A stretch of DNA of 64,000 nt, taken from contig OX453285.1 of NCBI GenBank assembly GCA_949710005.1, positions 627,297 to 691,296 on the forward strand. Direction: 5' to 3'. Source of the stretch: Ricordea florida (taxonomy: Eukaryota > Cnidaria > Anthozoa > Corallimorpharia > Ricordeidae). Below the pieces are notes generated by a model. That model did no database searches. It was not told the origin of the DNA and saw nothing but the letters and a program-made list of their open reading frames with translations. Below are positions 1-11,507 of the stretch, piece after piece (the stretch's first letter is position 1; each line of letters opens with the position of its first letter). The translations under genes were made by a program, and so were the position numbers.

Positions 1-214
1 CGTGACAAAGGTGACTCTGACCCTATCCCCTAGGTAGTCAAACTTTACGACTTCATTAAAAAAGTTCCTTCTTAACTGAAGTCAAAATAAAACTCACCCA
101 CTCTCTAATTTACTATTCTCTTTTACAACTGCATCATCGACTGAGGTTTCCGATGTCATTAAACTTTTAATTTTTACTTTTAGTTTAAACTTTTAGTTTA
201 AACTATTAAACTAA

Positions 215-540
215 AAAAAACTTATGTTTTGGTCTTCGAGTTGAGTGAGATGTTGATAGCAGCTGTGGTACTATTTGTTTTACTATACAGTGTGATTGTA
301 CTGTGGACGAAACGGCCATGCAGTGTGACCATTCTTTGGAAAGCTACTGAACAGTACTGTACTGTGGTACTGTTTGTTTTACCATACAGTGTGGTTCTAT
401 CTTTTTCATCTCTGGATCAAACCATGCAGTGTGACCATTCTTTGGAAAGCTACTGAAGAGTACTGTACTGTGGTGCTGTTTGGTTTACTAGACAGTGTGA
501 TCCTGACTTTTCCATCTGCGGATCAAACCATGCGAAATGG
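215..540 (+). repeat. 106-bp tandem repeat (about 3 copies)
   Basis: The block around 'cagtgtgaccattctttgg' at 321 recurs at 427, giving a 106-bp period; flanking partial copies extend the array on both sides. The units share 'gtactgtactgtggt' and 'ggatcaaaccatgc'. The same family appears in reverse orientation at 12760-13205. Apparent ORFs here are by-products of the repeat. Confidence 0.8.
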
Positions 541-1640
541 ATCAAATCTGAGAAAAAATGTCCCCAGTTTAGGCGATTTATCTCCCCTTAAGTATAACCC
601 TTTCGTGTACATCTTATGAATCACTGATGTATTTGAATTTCCTGGTGCTTTTGTTAAATGCCTCATCTAATTTGGGGGTAACTAATATGCATTCAAGTTT
701 TTCTCTAATTTTGATTTTGGTTTTATTGTAGGGTTGTCCTTAGTTCAGATTAACCTGTCAAATGGCCGCGTTTCAGACGTTTTTACTGACCTCACTGCAC
801 CTCGTGCTTGATGTCTAACTTACCGTATGTTGTCTCTGGGTCCACCGTGCGTCTTGTTAAATGGGTTGTAATGACCGCCACAGCTTTGGCAACCTACAAA
901 GAAATTTTATCGTTATTTGCGTTATCTGTAAACTGACATGATGTTACTATACTCAACAATTATTGACCAAGCGCGAAGTCAAGATGGCCTGATATTTACC
1001 TAGCGTGAAGCCAAGATGTCTGGATATCGGCTGGCTTCCTTTCCTTGCGTCGAAAACGCAACTAATTGCAAAAGTTATCATTTATCTTGCCGCTCGCAGA
1101 TCTAGAACAAAAAGTAAATCTATTCCATATTGCATTTCAGTTTTAGAGTGTGTTGCTCCTCTTGACCCATGACTTAGTATTTTATAGTTTTGATATAACT
1201 ATGGTTAATATAATAAAGGAATAAAAAACGCGCTGAGTGCACTGTTGAGTTCAAAAAAGCACTCGGGAATTTTTAAGAACGTGAGAGAAGAGCTTCTCGC
1301 AATTCTCGAGTGTTATTAAAAATTCCCAAGTGCTTATCTAACCCAACAATACAGGAAAAACAAGTTTTTTAATTCCTTTTATGAAATGCTCAATGAACGA
1401 ACCCTTGTTTTACTACGGGAGTAGAGAGTGTGCGCAAAAGAATCCGGCGAAAGCCCGCTAGATTTATAACGTTCATATTCTTGGCTAAAATTATCGTAAG
1501 GCGAACTATAAAATAGGGAGTCATTCTTCGAAATGATTTCGGCGAAAAATAAAAGCATTACTATGGAGCTTGCACAAGAAGATTTTTGTGTGGCGTAGCA
1601 TGCGTGCATATGTTGCACTGTAATGCACGCAAGTGACGTA
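541..1640. other. Intergenic, no gene recognised
   Basis: There is no ORF with recognisable protein character and no clear exon. A short inverted pair ('gcactcgggaatttttaa' near 1259 and its reverse near 1315) suggests a small fold-back element around 1255-1335. Confidence 0.5.
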
Positions 1641-2060
1641 AGCCGTGTGCTTTATGGTGTTTTAGTATAAATACTCAGGTGATTATACAAAACCGCGCGC
1701 TCTGATTGGTTCACTATCTCGGATTATCAGCCGATAATCACCTCGACGATCAAGACGGCTGCCACTCGTTTGCGCGCTTTTGATGAAATATAATTTTTTC
1801 GTGTTGCACAATACTTTTTTTTCTTTTTTTGAAATAATCACATATCTATTTATACTAAAACAATTATTCGCCTCAGGCTCAGTGATTATCGATGAATATT
1901 TACCTCGACTTCGTCTGGGTGAATATTCACCGATAATCACTTCGCCTTCGGCGAATAATTAACGATTAGACCCGTAGCCCGCAAGGGCTACGGGTCAATA
2001 GCCCATGAGGCGAAGCCAAATGGGCTATTGACCTGTAGCCCTTGAGGGCGAAGGGTCTAA
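1640..2060. repeat. Nested hairpin/fold-back repeats
   Basis: There are several short inverted repeats in a row. 'cagccgataatcacctcg' (about 1728) pairs with the 'cgataatcac' blocks near 1885 and 1930. At 1967-2059 'gacccgtagcccgcaagggctacgggtc' forms one near-perfect stem, followed by a stem pairing 'caatagcccat' with 'atgggctattg'. This looks like layered non-autonomous fold-back elements. No coding content is seen. Confidence 0.55.
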
Positions 2061-2065
2061 TTGTT

Positions 2066-2263
2066 TTAGTATCACCCAACTAGTCGGACAGAAAAAGGAA
2101 TAATAAAGTTAGCAAATGCAAGTTGAAGAAAGATTTATTTGGGAATAAAACAAAAGAAAGCGCCACGAATTTCGCTACTCGAGGACTATTACTAATAGTC
2201 CTCTAGTAGCGTAGCCAATCAGATTGCGGCATTTGCATTAGTCCACTAGTTGGGTGATACTAA
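2066..2263. mobile_element. MITE with 19-bp terminal inverted repeats
   Basis: The left end TTAGTATCACCCAACTAGT is the exact reverse complement of the right end ACTAGTTGGGTGATACTAA. The ~200-bp interior has no ORF. It directly abuts the hairpin block on its left. The superfamily is not assigned. Confidence 0.75.
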
Positions 2264-2699
2264 TTGTTAAATAGTGCACTCGTCTTGACCAATCAGAGCG
2301 TACATTATATCTGTTCATTAATATGTAATACAAACCTACCATTACTAAATATGTCGCCGTATTGATGAATGTGAAAACCGTGGAGTGTGTTTTCTTTAAG
2401 ACCTGACAACTTTACTCTCATAAAAGTGGGGCCACCCATGACCTGAAATAAATAAATTGAAAAAGTGAACAGTCGTTATTTTCTTGCAAGTGAGACACTG
2501 TCTTGACAAGGAAGAACCCTACAAATGGCATGCAAAGGCAATTTTGTCGTGTCAAGAATTTTTTTCCCCGTTGGGCTGTGCGAGAACTTTTTTTAGCACC
2601 TTGGCCTTTTTAGCACCTTTTTTTCACTTGGCCCACTGTGTATGAATTTTTTTCTAAACTTTTGCTGTGCAGGAATTTTTTTTCGGTAATTGCCCAACA

Positions 2700-2717
2700 C
2701 CCCCCCCCCCCCCCCCT
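2700..2717 (+). repeat. Poly-C tract
   Basis: A run of about 17 consecutive C, flanked by T-rich sequence with repeated 'aatttttttc' words. It resembles the C-rich interior of the MITE at 6338. Confidence 0.9.
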
Positions 2718-2767
2718 TTCCCCCTCAAAAATAAAATAGTCCATCCCTTACACCTGGACGATCAAAC

Positions 2768-3899
2768 TCAACAAACAACTGCTGGGCCTCCTGGGTTCAA
2801 ACCATTTACAACTGATTTCTCTGAATTCCTGTTTACCGTCTGCATCATCTTTACTGTTCCTTGGACAGAAGACGTTTTCCCGTTGCCTGGAGGATTCGAG
2901 TTGGGTCTGATTTGACACACAGCTGTGATGACTTGATTATCTAACAAAGACAGAAACAAAATAAAAACTGACGACTTCCCAGCCAGGCCATGCTGAAAGG
3001 AAACAGTTAGTATTCCTAGAGTTCTGATTGGTTGTCGTAGTTTGCATCTGTTGTGATTCCCCAGAGTAATAACAATGGTTTTGTTTATATGTTAGTCAGT
3101 TAAACACTGTTCTGTACTAACTAACCACTTACTAACCGAGCGCGAGGGCCAACATTCCCTAGTATGGCCCGAGCAAGCGAGGTTAGTAAGTAGTTTATTA
3201 TATGGCAGTAGGAGCCCTGATGGCAGCTAGTCGGGCCATTCATAGTTATTCTTCTGTTAAAACACATTTCCGAATTAAGCAAAACGCAAAACACGCACTT
3301 CGTAAATAAGGTCTGTAATATAATCTTTTGCGTAGTCTCTTTGAGGGAGATTATTCCCACCTTTTCTTTTTCCTGTGTTATCAGCAATACACGGTACACA
3401 GGGTCTGTAAGGGTATTCCCGGGATCAGGGATTTGATCAAAATATGGTGTGGGATTCGGGAAAACAAAAAAATTTGTTGACGGGATTCGGGAATTGACTG
3501 CTCTCCAGGAAGCGGGATTGCCCAAAATTTTTGCACGGGACACGTGATTTTGTGCCTGTCTGTCGGCAATTCGGGAAATCTTCACGACCCAAAATAAACG
3601 TACCAGCAGCGAAAGCGAATCAGCCAGGTGAACACTACTCAAACCAAAAAGTGCGGGATTCTCGTGAAAAAGAAGCGGGAATGCGGGATCGAACCCTAAC
3701 CCCCCCGCCTTTCAGACCCTGGATACATGACCATTTCCAAATCCCGACCGAAGAAAAACCAATCAGAACGTTCGGATTCTTGGCAAGACTACCTTGCCAT
3801 ATTACAATCTTGGTATAAATTTAGTGACTTACCGTGAAAACAAATCTCAGCAGCTGCAACAACCACCAGGACACAGAAAAAAATCGCCAAGCGCAACAT
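2768..3899 (-). CDS. Predicted small secreted protein, Cu/Zn-SOD-like N-terminus
   Basis: A two-exon model: exon 1 3833-3899 and exon 2 2768-2940, phase 1 junction. Exon 1 starts at an ATG and encodes a classic signal peptide (LRLAIFFCVLVVAAA), ending in a good donor (CACG/GTAAGT). Exon 2 follows a TTAG acceptor and contains AVCQIRPNS, then SVQGTVKMMQ and VNGLNPGG. This spacing recalls the first two strands of Cu/Zn superoxide dismutases. The copper-binding HGFH-type stretch that should follow the Gly-rich loop is replaced by a stop after PAVVC. It is therefore either a truncated SOD-like gene, a small unrelated secreted peptide, or a model missing a downstream exon. The mature product would be under 65 residues. 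A low-complexity poly-C tract lies 50 bp beyond the stop. Confidence 0.4.
3393..3720. repeat. Degenerate 'gggattcggg' repeat element
   Basis: Repeated words such as 'gggattcggga' and 'cgggatt' are spread across this block, and similar 'tcccatt' words recur at 47575-47705 in the other orientation. It is probably a decayed interspersed element. The long overlapping ORFs here have no protein-like character. Confidence 0.4.
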
Positions 3900-4117
3900 T
3901 TTACAGTTTCTGTAAGACAACATAGTTTTTGTCATAATTATTCATATTCCATTACATGTCTATTTTTTAACATGTTCTTTAAGTTAAATTCAGTTGGATA
4001 TTGTTTACGCCTCTTACAGAAGACTAATAAAATTCAAGCAGCATACCGCTAACATATTGGGTCGCTGGCTCGGTTTGGTTGGTAGTCAAACTAAACAAAC
4101 AAGGAACTAGATGGCTC

Positions 4118-4315
4118 AGGTGGGTAGGTACTTGGTGTAAGCTGCACTCACAAAAGTAAGGACACTAAAGTAAGCATGGACTAGGGATGATTAAGAACAC
4201 TGAAGTACGGCTAGAGTACAGCTGAGGTAAAGCTTGGCGACTATATTTATAACGCAGACCACTCTTTTAATGGGTGAACCTCTCAAACCACACCCTACAC
4301 CAAGTACTTACCCAT
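4118..4315. mobile_element. Short MITE-like element
   Basis: 'gggtaggtacttggtgta' near 4121 is the near-exact inverse of 'tacaccaagtacttaccc' near 4297, enclosing about 200 bp of non-coding DNA. A related 'ggtaggtacgtggtgtaagc' inverted pair lies at 8224-8330, so this is a small family. Confidence 0.6.
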
Positions 4316-4689
4316 TGAATGTTTTCGGCCGCTGACCAAACAAGAGAGTAGATGGCTCAGGCGTGTCTTTCACGCACTCGTGGTTTATAGTGGTGTGGGA
4401 AAATAACAACTACTGGAAACGGCTGCCTGGATTGGCAATGTTTGTAAATACCCAGCTAGTCAGCTACGCGACAGTTACGCAGGTTAAAGATGATGATAAT
4501 GAAAATAACAATGATAAGAATGATGATGATGAGTTTCTTTGGGCTTCGTGCGCACCAGTCGTTCCAGCGTGACAAAGCCGAAACAACGCCCGGTGTAGGA
4601 CATGTAAGGTAGGTAAGGTAAAGGCGCACACGGGCCTTGAGGAACACACGGCCGGAGCTTATCCCGGTTTCTATTAGAAATAAACACTT

Positions 4690-4910
4690 GGGAGTATCAT
4701 TACTCCTCCCTGGTTGGGATGCTAGTCCAATTCAGGGTTACCCCCAGCGTTATATCGCTGGTACCCATTTATACACCTGGGTGGAGAGAGACAGTGTGGA
4801 GTTAAGTTTCTCTTCTAAGGAAACAACACAGTGCCACCACCAGGGCTCGAACTTCGGATCTCCTGCTCGGAAGTCCGACACATTAACTACTACACTACCG
4901 TGTCTCCATA
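4690..4910 (-). repeat. tRNA-derived SINE
   Basis: Read on the minus strand the block begins with a tRNA-like head: a box A-like 'tagtgtagtagttaatgtg' and a box B-like 'agttcgagccc'. A conserved SINE body follows ('gttatatcgctggtaccc', 'acacctgggtgg'). Body fragments of the same family recur near 15800-15975. It lacks the exact cloverleaf expected of a functional tRNA, so I call it a SINE. Confidence 0.65.
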
Positions 4911-6337
4911 GGACATGTAGGGGCTAAGAATCTTCTCGCTTCAGAGTACATTGATTTCGAGAGACGTTTCACAGATCTCTTCAATGAGTGAACAAGTTAA
5001 ACAACGAGCCTTCTTCATAAAACATTTCTGCCGCGCTCTAAACAGTTTATGGATTTGGCACATTTTCAATACCACCACCCCTGATCTCAGAAGGCCTTTC
5101 ACAATCAACAACTTAATGTAACTTCTAAGGATTAAGGATTTCTTAGAAATTTGCGTGTCATGTGAAGATGACATAATCCAGATGTTTTTATTTTCTGAAA
5201 TTTCATCTTGCGCGAGTGCAGTTGTGTTAAATCGGAATGCATATCTGGTCTTTCTTCACCTCTGTGGTAGCGTTAGACAAACCACGATACAAAGTAGTAT
5301 AGCTGACCTAAACGCAAATACCAAGATTCAACCTCAGGTGCTTTTAAATACTATCTACATATGACACTGCAGAGGACGATGACGTAGTAAACCTCGCTTT
5401 TTGGTGGAGACACTGAAAGTCGAAAATTTCGCAGCCGCGTGATTTCATGAAATCTATACCGTCCTGCATAAAATGTTACCTAAATCGATTCAAAGTGTGT
5501 TTACCTTCGTTGGCTTCTCACAAAGAAAAAGGACATTTTGTCGTGCCTTCTGGCTTCGTGTGAAATAGTTTTTGCTGTAACATGTATTCGTTAGAGAACA
5601 GCCTTTTCATTATTTGACATATTTGCAATGTCGCACCAATATGTCGAGACGAGACTGAAAGATGAATCATCCTTAGTACCCTTCTATCACGATTCGCCCC
5701 TCGCGACTGTAGGCTCGAGATTCAACTTAATTTCCCTTTCGTAGCTGAATTTCCTAACATGATTGCAAATATTCAACATTTGGTGGTAAAAGCCATACTT
5801 GTTCTTAATATACTAAAATTCAAATTACAACACTTTAAACCTAAAATTCGATCGCTTTTATCTCACGAGACATCTCAACAATATGTCAGTGTGTCTATAT
5901 CGTCCACCGTAAGAATCTAGCCGTGATTTCAAATGCAATCTAGGGAGCCACATACAGCAGCAGTATGCAGCTCATTTACTGTTAACAGTAAATTTAACTT
6001 ACCCAACGAAGAATGCACGAGTCACGTCCGAAACTATTTTAGAGAATGTGAGATTTACCAGGTCAAGGATTTTTTTGGTGGTCATCTTGGCAAAACGCCT
6101 ATATCAGCTAGGGTCACCCAACAACGGCTTCCCCCTAAATACATTGAAAACACTTTTTAGGCCATCCAGAGTACTTTTGGATCTCTAGAAATGCATTCTA
6201 AGCGGCGCTATAAAATTTGTTTCTGTTCGGTCGTCCTAGGGCGACTTGATCGATTCTTTTCTAAATTACGAGGGCCTCAGTCAGGAGGCTCAGTCCTGGC
6301 CTCAGTTCTCGAAGCTGGATGCAATTTGAAGTTTTAC
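4911..6337. other. Intergenic, no gene recognised
   Basis: Only short ORFs with low-complexity or untypical composition, and no supported exon. Nothing beyond AT-rich spacer is seen. Confidence 0.5.
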
Positions 6338-6653
6338 TAAGGGACCGTTCATTTTTACGAGGGAGGGTGGGCTGGTTTGATCATAAAGGAAGAACCATTA
6401 AAAAATTGCGTGACCCCCCCTCAGCTTGCCAATTTTTTTCACATACCCCCCCTCCTTGAAGCAACGATTTCATTGATGGGCTCCTGTTAAAATATCATGC
6501 CATTTTAAAGTATTCCTTAAATATTTCAGTTGACCCCCTCTTTTCCTTATTTTTTTTTTGGAATAGCCCCCCTCGAAGGCCGTTTTTTCTGCATGCCCCC
6601 CCCCCCCAAATCCCACCAGTCCCCCCTTCATAGTAAATAATGAACGGTCCCTA
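6338..6653. mobile_element. MITE, Harbinger-like ends
   Basis: The left end 'gggaccgttcat' (6341) and right end 'atgaacggtccc' (6640) are exact inverse complements, and both are flanked by TAA, which suggests a 3-bp target duplication typical of PIF/Harbinger elements. The interior is rich in C runs and T runs and has no coding capacity. Confidence 0.7.
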
Positions 6654-8148
6654 AAGTGAGAATTTTTCTTATTCCTCTCTCCAGCTCTCTCCATCGCATT
6701 TTCGATTTCGAAGATCTTGTTTCCTCCTCCTACGAAAAATAGGCTCACTTGGGGGCTGAAATGCGAGAAATTAAACTTAAGAAAATCGTAAGAAATTTAA
6801 GATATGCTACTAAAAATTTATATGAATGGACCGGCCATTTGGAAATTTTTAGCTTTCTTCAAGCTATAGAAAATTCTAGGCAATTTGCTATTCGAACAGA
6901 TACTTTAAAAACAGTCGTTGGGTGCCCCTGTTATATCACGAAATCAATGTCAAAACAAATGCAGGAATTCTAAGAAATGTTACCGCGCGTGTACTTGCAT
7001 GGAGTGACGCCTGAGGAAAAGGTCTCCAAGGTACGTAATAGCCAAGGGATGATCAGAGAAGAAAAGAAGAGCATGATACTGATGAAAACTGATTCGCGCG
7101 TGTACGCAAATGACACTAAATGCCAAGGATCAGGTACTAAACTTCACTGGCTATGTAGTATGTGCCACTGCTGAGGCAAAAATCATACTTATTCGGGGAT
7201 ATAACAAAGTTACACCCTAGAGACGCCTGGTTTTGTATTCCAAAATTCATAGGGCTTAAGGGTTAAATGACAGGACGGTTAAAGAAGATAACGAAAAAAC
7301 ATTTGTTATTAAGGAAGGCGGCAGAGGGTTGGGATAGGTGAGATTCTTTTGCTTTCGTAGAATCTTCCTCTAACGCTTAATACAGAGAATTGGTAACTTG
7401 ACCTGAACCGTTTTGTTCTGTCTCTTCTTTCGACTTTCTTCAGTTTATTTCATTGTGAGTATACTATTTTGGAGGCCCGGACATACGAAAAACATGACTT
7501 TAAGAGCAAGTTAGAACCGCATGACTTTCAATAAATATAGACTCTTAAGGTGCAAAAGCTAATAATGGTCAACTCAAAAAGCCATGGCATCCAAGTACCA
7601 TTAAAAAGCTTGAACTGAAAGGAACACGACTTAAAACAATACCCCTAAAATTACATTGTCATGACTTGCAAAACCCATTAAGAAGCATGGACATTTATGG
7701 CTCTCATGAAAAGGCAGCCATTGATCCCCAGAAGCATTGGGACGTTACAAATATTATGCTTCTTGAGAAACTTAAAAAGTGAGAGGCTTAGCAGGCCCAC
7801 GCCTTCCAAGAAAGCGTATATAAATTTTTTCATAGCACTAAACACACAATGACTTTACGTACCACTTCACAAGCTTGACCACAGTTTTTTATAAAGACTA
7901 ATGTAGTATGATTTTGAATTGTTATGACTAAGAATTGATCTAACTCCTTTAATTACCAATGGTAACGAATTTAGCTCAAAACGCCATATACCATCAAGTA
8001 CCGGCTTTGCCATTGGAGAAATAAGTTAAATGAAGTAAAAAGTACAGACATTTGCTAGTGAATCCAGAATACTACCGATAGAAGCAGTTGTTGCATGCGT
8101 AACTGAGAACTCGATAAAGCTGTAGAAACACTCGCCTGCGTGCGGCTC

Positions 8149-8179
<31 letters not shown>

Positions 8180-8218
8180 CTTCCACTCGTGTTTCTGTAA
8201 CTCGATAGAAACACGAAG
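6654..8218. other. Intergenic, no gene recognised
   Basis: No ORF longer than about 75 codons and no recognisable domain or exon. Confidence 0.45.
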
Positions 8219-8220
8219 AA

Positions 8221-8330
8221 CATGGTAGGTACGTGGTGTAAGCATCGTGTATGGCTATGGAGAGCAATGTATGCCATATATTCACTAACGGGGAACCACT
8301 ATATGATGCTTACACCACGTACCTACCAAG
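8221..8330. repeat. Inverted repeat of ~25-bp arms
   Basis: 'ggtaggtacgtggtgtaagc' at 8224 is matched by its reverse complement at about 8308-8328 across a ~60-bp loop. It is related to the ends of the element at 4118-4315 and immediately adjoins the Harbinger-like element on its right. Confidence 0.7.
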
Positions 8331-8335
8331 AACAT

Positions 8336-9090
8336 GGGCACTTTCCATTCAACAAAAATCGCCGGCTCAAATTTTCGGAATTTTCGCTGGTCGAATGGAA
8401 CGCGTCCGACCACCTTCCAGAATTCGAGGTCACGCGCTCTGCAACACAGGGCATGCTGGGTGAAACTTTGTTGTGTTGAAAATGGCGGACGTTTTGAACA
8501 TTTTCGCGGCTTTAGAGCAGGATGACTGTGAAACAATAAGTTGTACCATTCTCGATAGCAACGACGACGTAATACTTCTGGCTGCAGTTGCCTGCGTTAT
8601 GCGGAGGGAATTAACTCGTGTAAATGGGTTTTTCGAAGTGACTATTCCAGCGTATTTGTCGGGGGAGTTCGAAAACCATTTCCGGATGACTAGGGAAACG
8701 TGTCAGTTATTGACACAAGAAATAATGCACACTGGGCGGATTCCAACTGGCAATTCATCTGGGCGGCCCGCAATATTAACAGAAAAAAAATACTGCTGTT
8801 GAAAAAGACTGAAATCTTTCGACACAAAGCCACATGCTGAGCATTGATACGCTGCTCCGCCCGCCATTATTTCTTTTTGAATTTTCCAATTGAGCTCACG
8901 CGGTAGGGAGACTAAACCCGACATCTCTTGTAAATGGAACACAATATTTTCGATAATTTCGAAAATTCCATCAAAGAGGGTGCACTCAAAACGTATTCCT
9001 AAATTTTCGAAAACTTTTCCCGGAATTTTTACCGTTTCATTCAATTTCGAACCGGAAATCTCGGAATTTTTCGTCGAATGGAAAGCGCCC
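8336..9090 (+). mobile_element. Non-autonomous PIF/Harbinger-like element
   Basis: The terminal inverted repeats start GGGCACTTTCCATTC (8336) and, read inward on the other strand from 9090, GGGCGCTTTCCATTC. They are flanked by the same trinucleotide CAT (8333-8335 and 9091-9093), a 3-bp target duplication. Inside, an ORF at 8473-8802 has the look of the N-terminal part of a HARBI1-like transposase: FENHFRMTRETCQLL, followed by TGRIPTGNSSGRPAI. It stops before any catalytic DDE region. The element appears internally deleted, keeping the ends and the transposase start. Confidence 0.75.
8473..8802 (+). pseudogene. Truncated Harbinger transposase N-terminus
   Basis: A 109-codon ORF inside the Harbinger-like element. 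Residues ~66-80 (FENHFRMTRETCQLL) fit the conserved segment seen upstream of the DDE domain in HARBI1/PIF transposases. The DDE nuclease domain is absent: the frame ends at EKKYCC and the remaining ~280 bp to the right end is non-coding. It is best read as a non-functional remnant. Confidence 0.65.
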
Positions 9091-9093
9091 CAT

Positions 9094-9534
9094 GTTTTCT
9101 ATTTCTTAAATAGACATGCCAACCATTTAAACGTACCTGTCGTCCTGCTGAATGGAGACTGACATTGAGTGTACTGTGTTTGATATACTATCATGGCACC
9201 CCAACCTCGATCCCAGGAGGCTTTTCCCTGGGATCGACTTTCGTGTTGGACACCAATTTGCTTTTGTGATATACCAGTTGGCAAGGGTGACCTGAAACAG
9301 GCACGGTGAAAACTATGACTAGTCAAAAGAACAAAAGATCGTGGAAATAGAATGACATTTGTTGTCAGTATACTTTAACAAAAGACCTTTTTAACTTGTA
9401 CATTTTGTTTTCTCATCTCAAACCACGGGTTGTTACTCCTGGGAACAATTCAACTCCCCTTATTCACGTGCATACGTATGCATAATTTGTGAAACCACAA
9501 AAGGCAAATTACCTTGAGAACCGACAGGTGGTCC

Positions 9535-9573
<39 letters not shown>

Positions 9574-11507
9574 GCAGCTGGGATTTAGGATGTCTTTGTA
9601 CACCACAGATAGCAAAATGTTATCAAACCGTAGTTTGCCATTATCTAATGGCTGCTAAGAAAGAAATTATCTGAGTTCTCTTAACCTGTTATTGATTTTT
9701 AATTGTTGCGTTTTTGTGAAAATATTAAGTACAAGCTAAACGTATTATTCTGTTATGATTCTCCAATTAAATATGCTGCACACCTGCCCAGAATTCTCAA
9801 CCGAAATCATATCACCATTCTAAACCCAGCTCATACCAAAGGAATGCATCTCTGTATATTCACCGCGTATTTTGTACTCATGGAGTATAGGACAGCTACT
9901 TGTTTCTTTATGTTTCAAGATATCTTAAAGGCTTCCTCGTGAAGAAATCAAAACAAGAGATGGAAAAAATCAGAATAAGGGTGGAGTGGGGCAGTCCCTA
10001 TGAATGGCGGCTGAGTGCAGGCGCTGCCTGCAAGTATAAATAAAAAGGCAGAGAAATATGGTTTTTAGCTGTTTAGAAAGCATTTTCATTAAAATATTTG
10101 CCACCCGTGTTGTAGTGAGTTAAAAATTATTTAAGATGATCCAATCAGTGAACTGCACCTTTTCCCCTTCCCTCCCCTCCCCGCTTGCCACTTTTTTGAC
10201 TACATTTGTTTCCTTCCGAATATTCGTACTAAAGGATTGAAGACTCTAGCATGTGTAACTTCGTGTCGAATTGAAAGCCGTTCGGACTTCGGAGCCATTT
10301 GAAAAATGCTACACATTCAGAACAAATTGAATTCCAATATTTTATTGCTAGTTCCTGAATCAAAACGTGTAAGAGAACTGGTATAAAAGTAACATATAAA
10401 CACAGGTCAAATGACGGTTAACTTCGATAACATGTAAAGCCAGGAGCTCATTGATAAAGCTTAGTTACTACTATCTAAAGATTAAAACATTGAAAAAAAT
10501 ATCAGACATAAAGAAGGCAGTTAAAGGCAGTTGAGATCATTAAGTAAGTATTGTGGACGAAAACCCTAAGGTAGTTAAGCCGCCTGCGGTTTACGAGTCT
10601 TTTTTTGACATTGTGACTGATTTTCTAATTACAAGGTACAAAATTCGTAATTCAAAAGTGCGCAAGCCGAGCATACGTTTGCAAAAAGACATTTTCTTTT
10701 ATGCGAACATAAAATTGACAGAGTTATGTTGCTATAAAAAAACTTACCCGCCTTCCGTAATTGCAAAATTGTGAACTTGTTTTCGTCGGTCTGCCACATA
10801 TTGCAAAAACTAGTCGTAAACACCAGGCGAAGACGGCTGCCAGGTTTTCCCGCCAAAATAACGCGGGTTTCATCAGGCGCACCTTTTTTTTTGTTTTTTT
10901 TTTAGTTCAAAAAATAGGTTCTCGTTGTGGGCAAAAAATTAAGCTCAGGCAAACAGGACGGCAAATTTTATTCTACATGTGAATGTTGAAAGCGGCCGGG
11001 GAATGGGAGGGGGAGAATACAGATTTGTTTAGCAATTTATGTCCAGCGTATATAACAAGAAGACACAGGTAAAAGCCTTTTGGCCAGGAGTGTAGTTTCC
11101 ATACATTAACATACTGTAAGAATTTACTTTGCCTCTTATGAAATTCATGTATGAATCTAATGCATGTCTTCACAATAAGTCGTTGCGGAACTTTATACAG
11201 TATTAATGACTAATGATTCGATCACCTCTAATATAATTTAAGATAAATTTGTGTTAAGTCTACCGACAGGCTGTAAATAGTCTTCATCCACTGAAAATCT
11301 CATGGGTAATTCCTGTGTGCTAGCAAGAAGAATTTGGTTTTTGATCAATCCAATACTCTCAAGTCGGTAAATTCTATGCTTTGAACCTGTTTGCATGGTA
11401 ATGTATTGAAATTGTAACAATAATTTACATGTTGATCACTTCGTGGAATGAAAGAGAGAGTCCAGCTCCTGGGGTCCTGCTGCTAACAGACCTCAATAAC
11501 TCGCTAA
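9094..11507. other. Intergenic, no gene recognised
   Basis: AT-rich spacer with scattered short ORFs; none shows a domain, signal peptide or plausible splice structure. Confidence 0.45.

Noticed and set aside
3121-3642. 173-codon minus ORF
   Set aside because: Spans two repeat elements, has no protein-like domain and overlaps several other frames.
8703-9044. 113-codon minus ORF
   Set aside because: Covers the non-coding right part of the Harbinger-like element.
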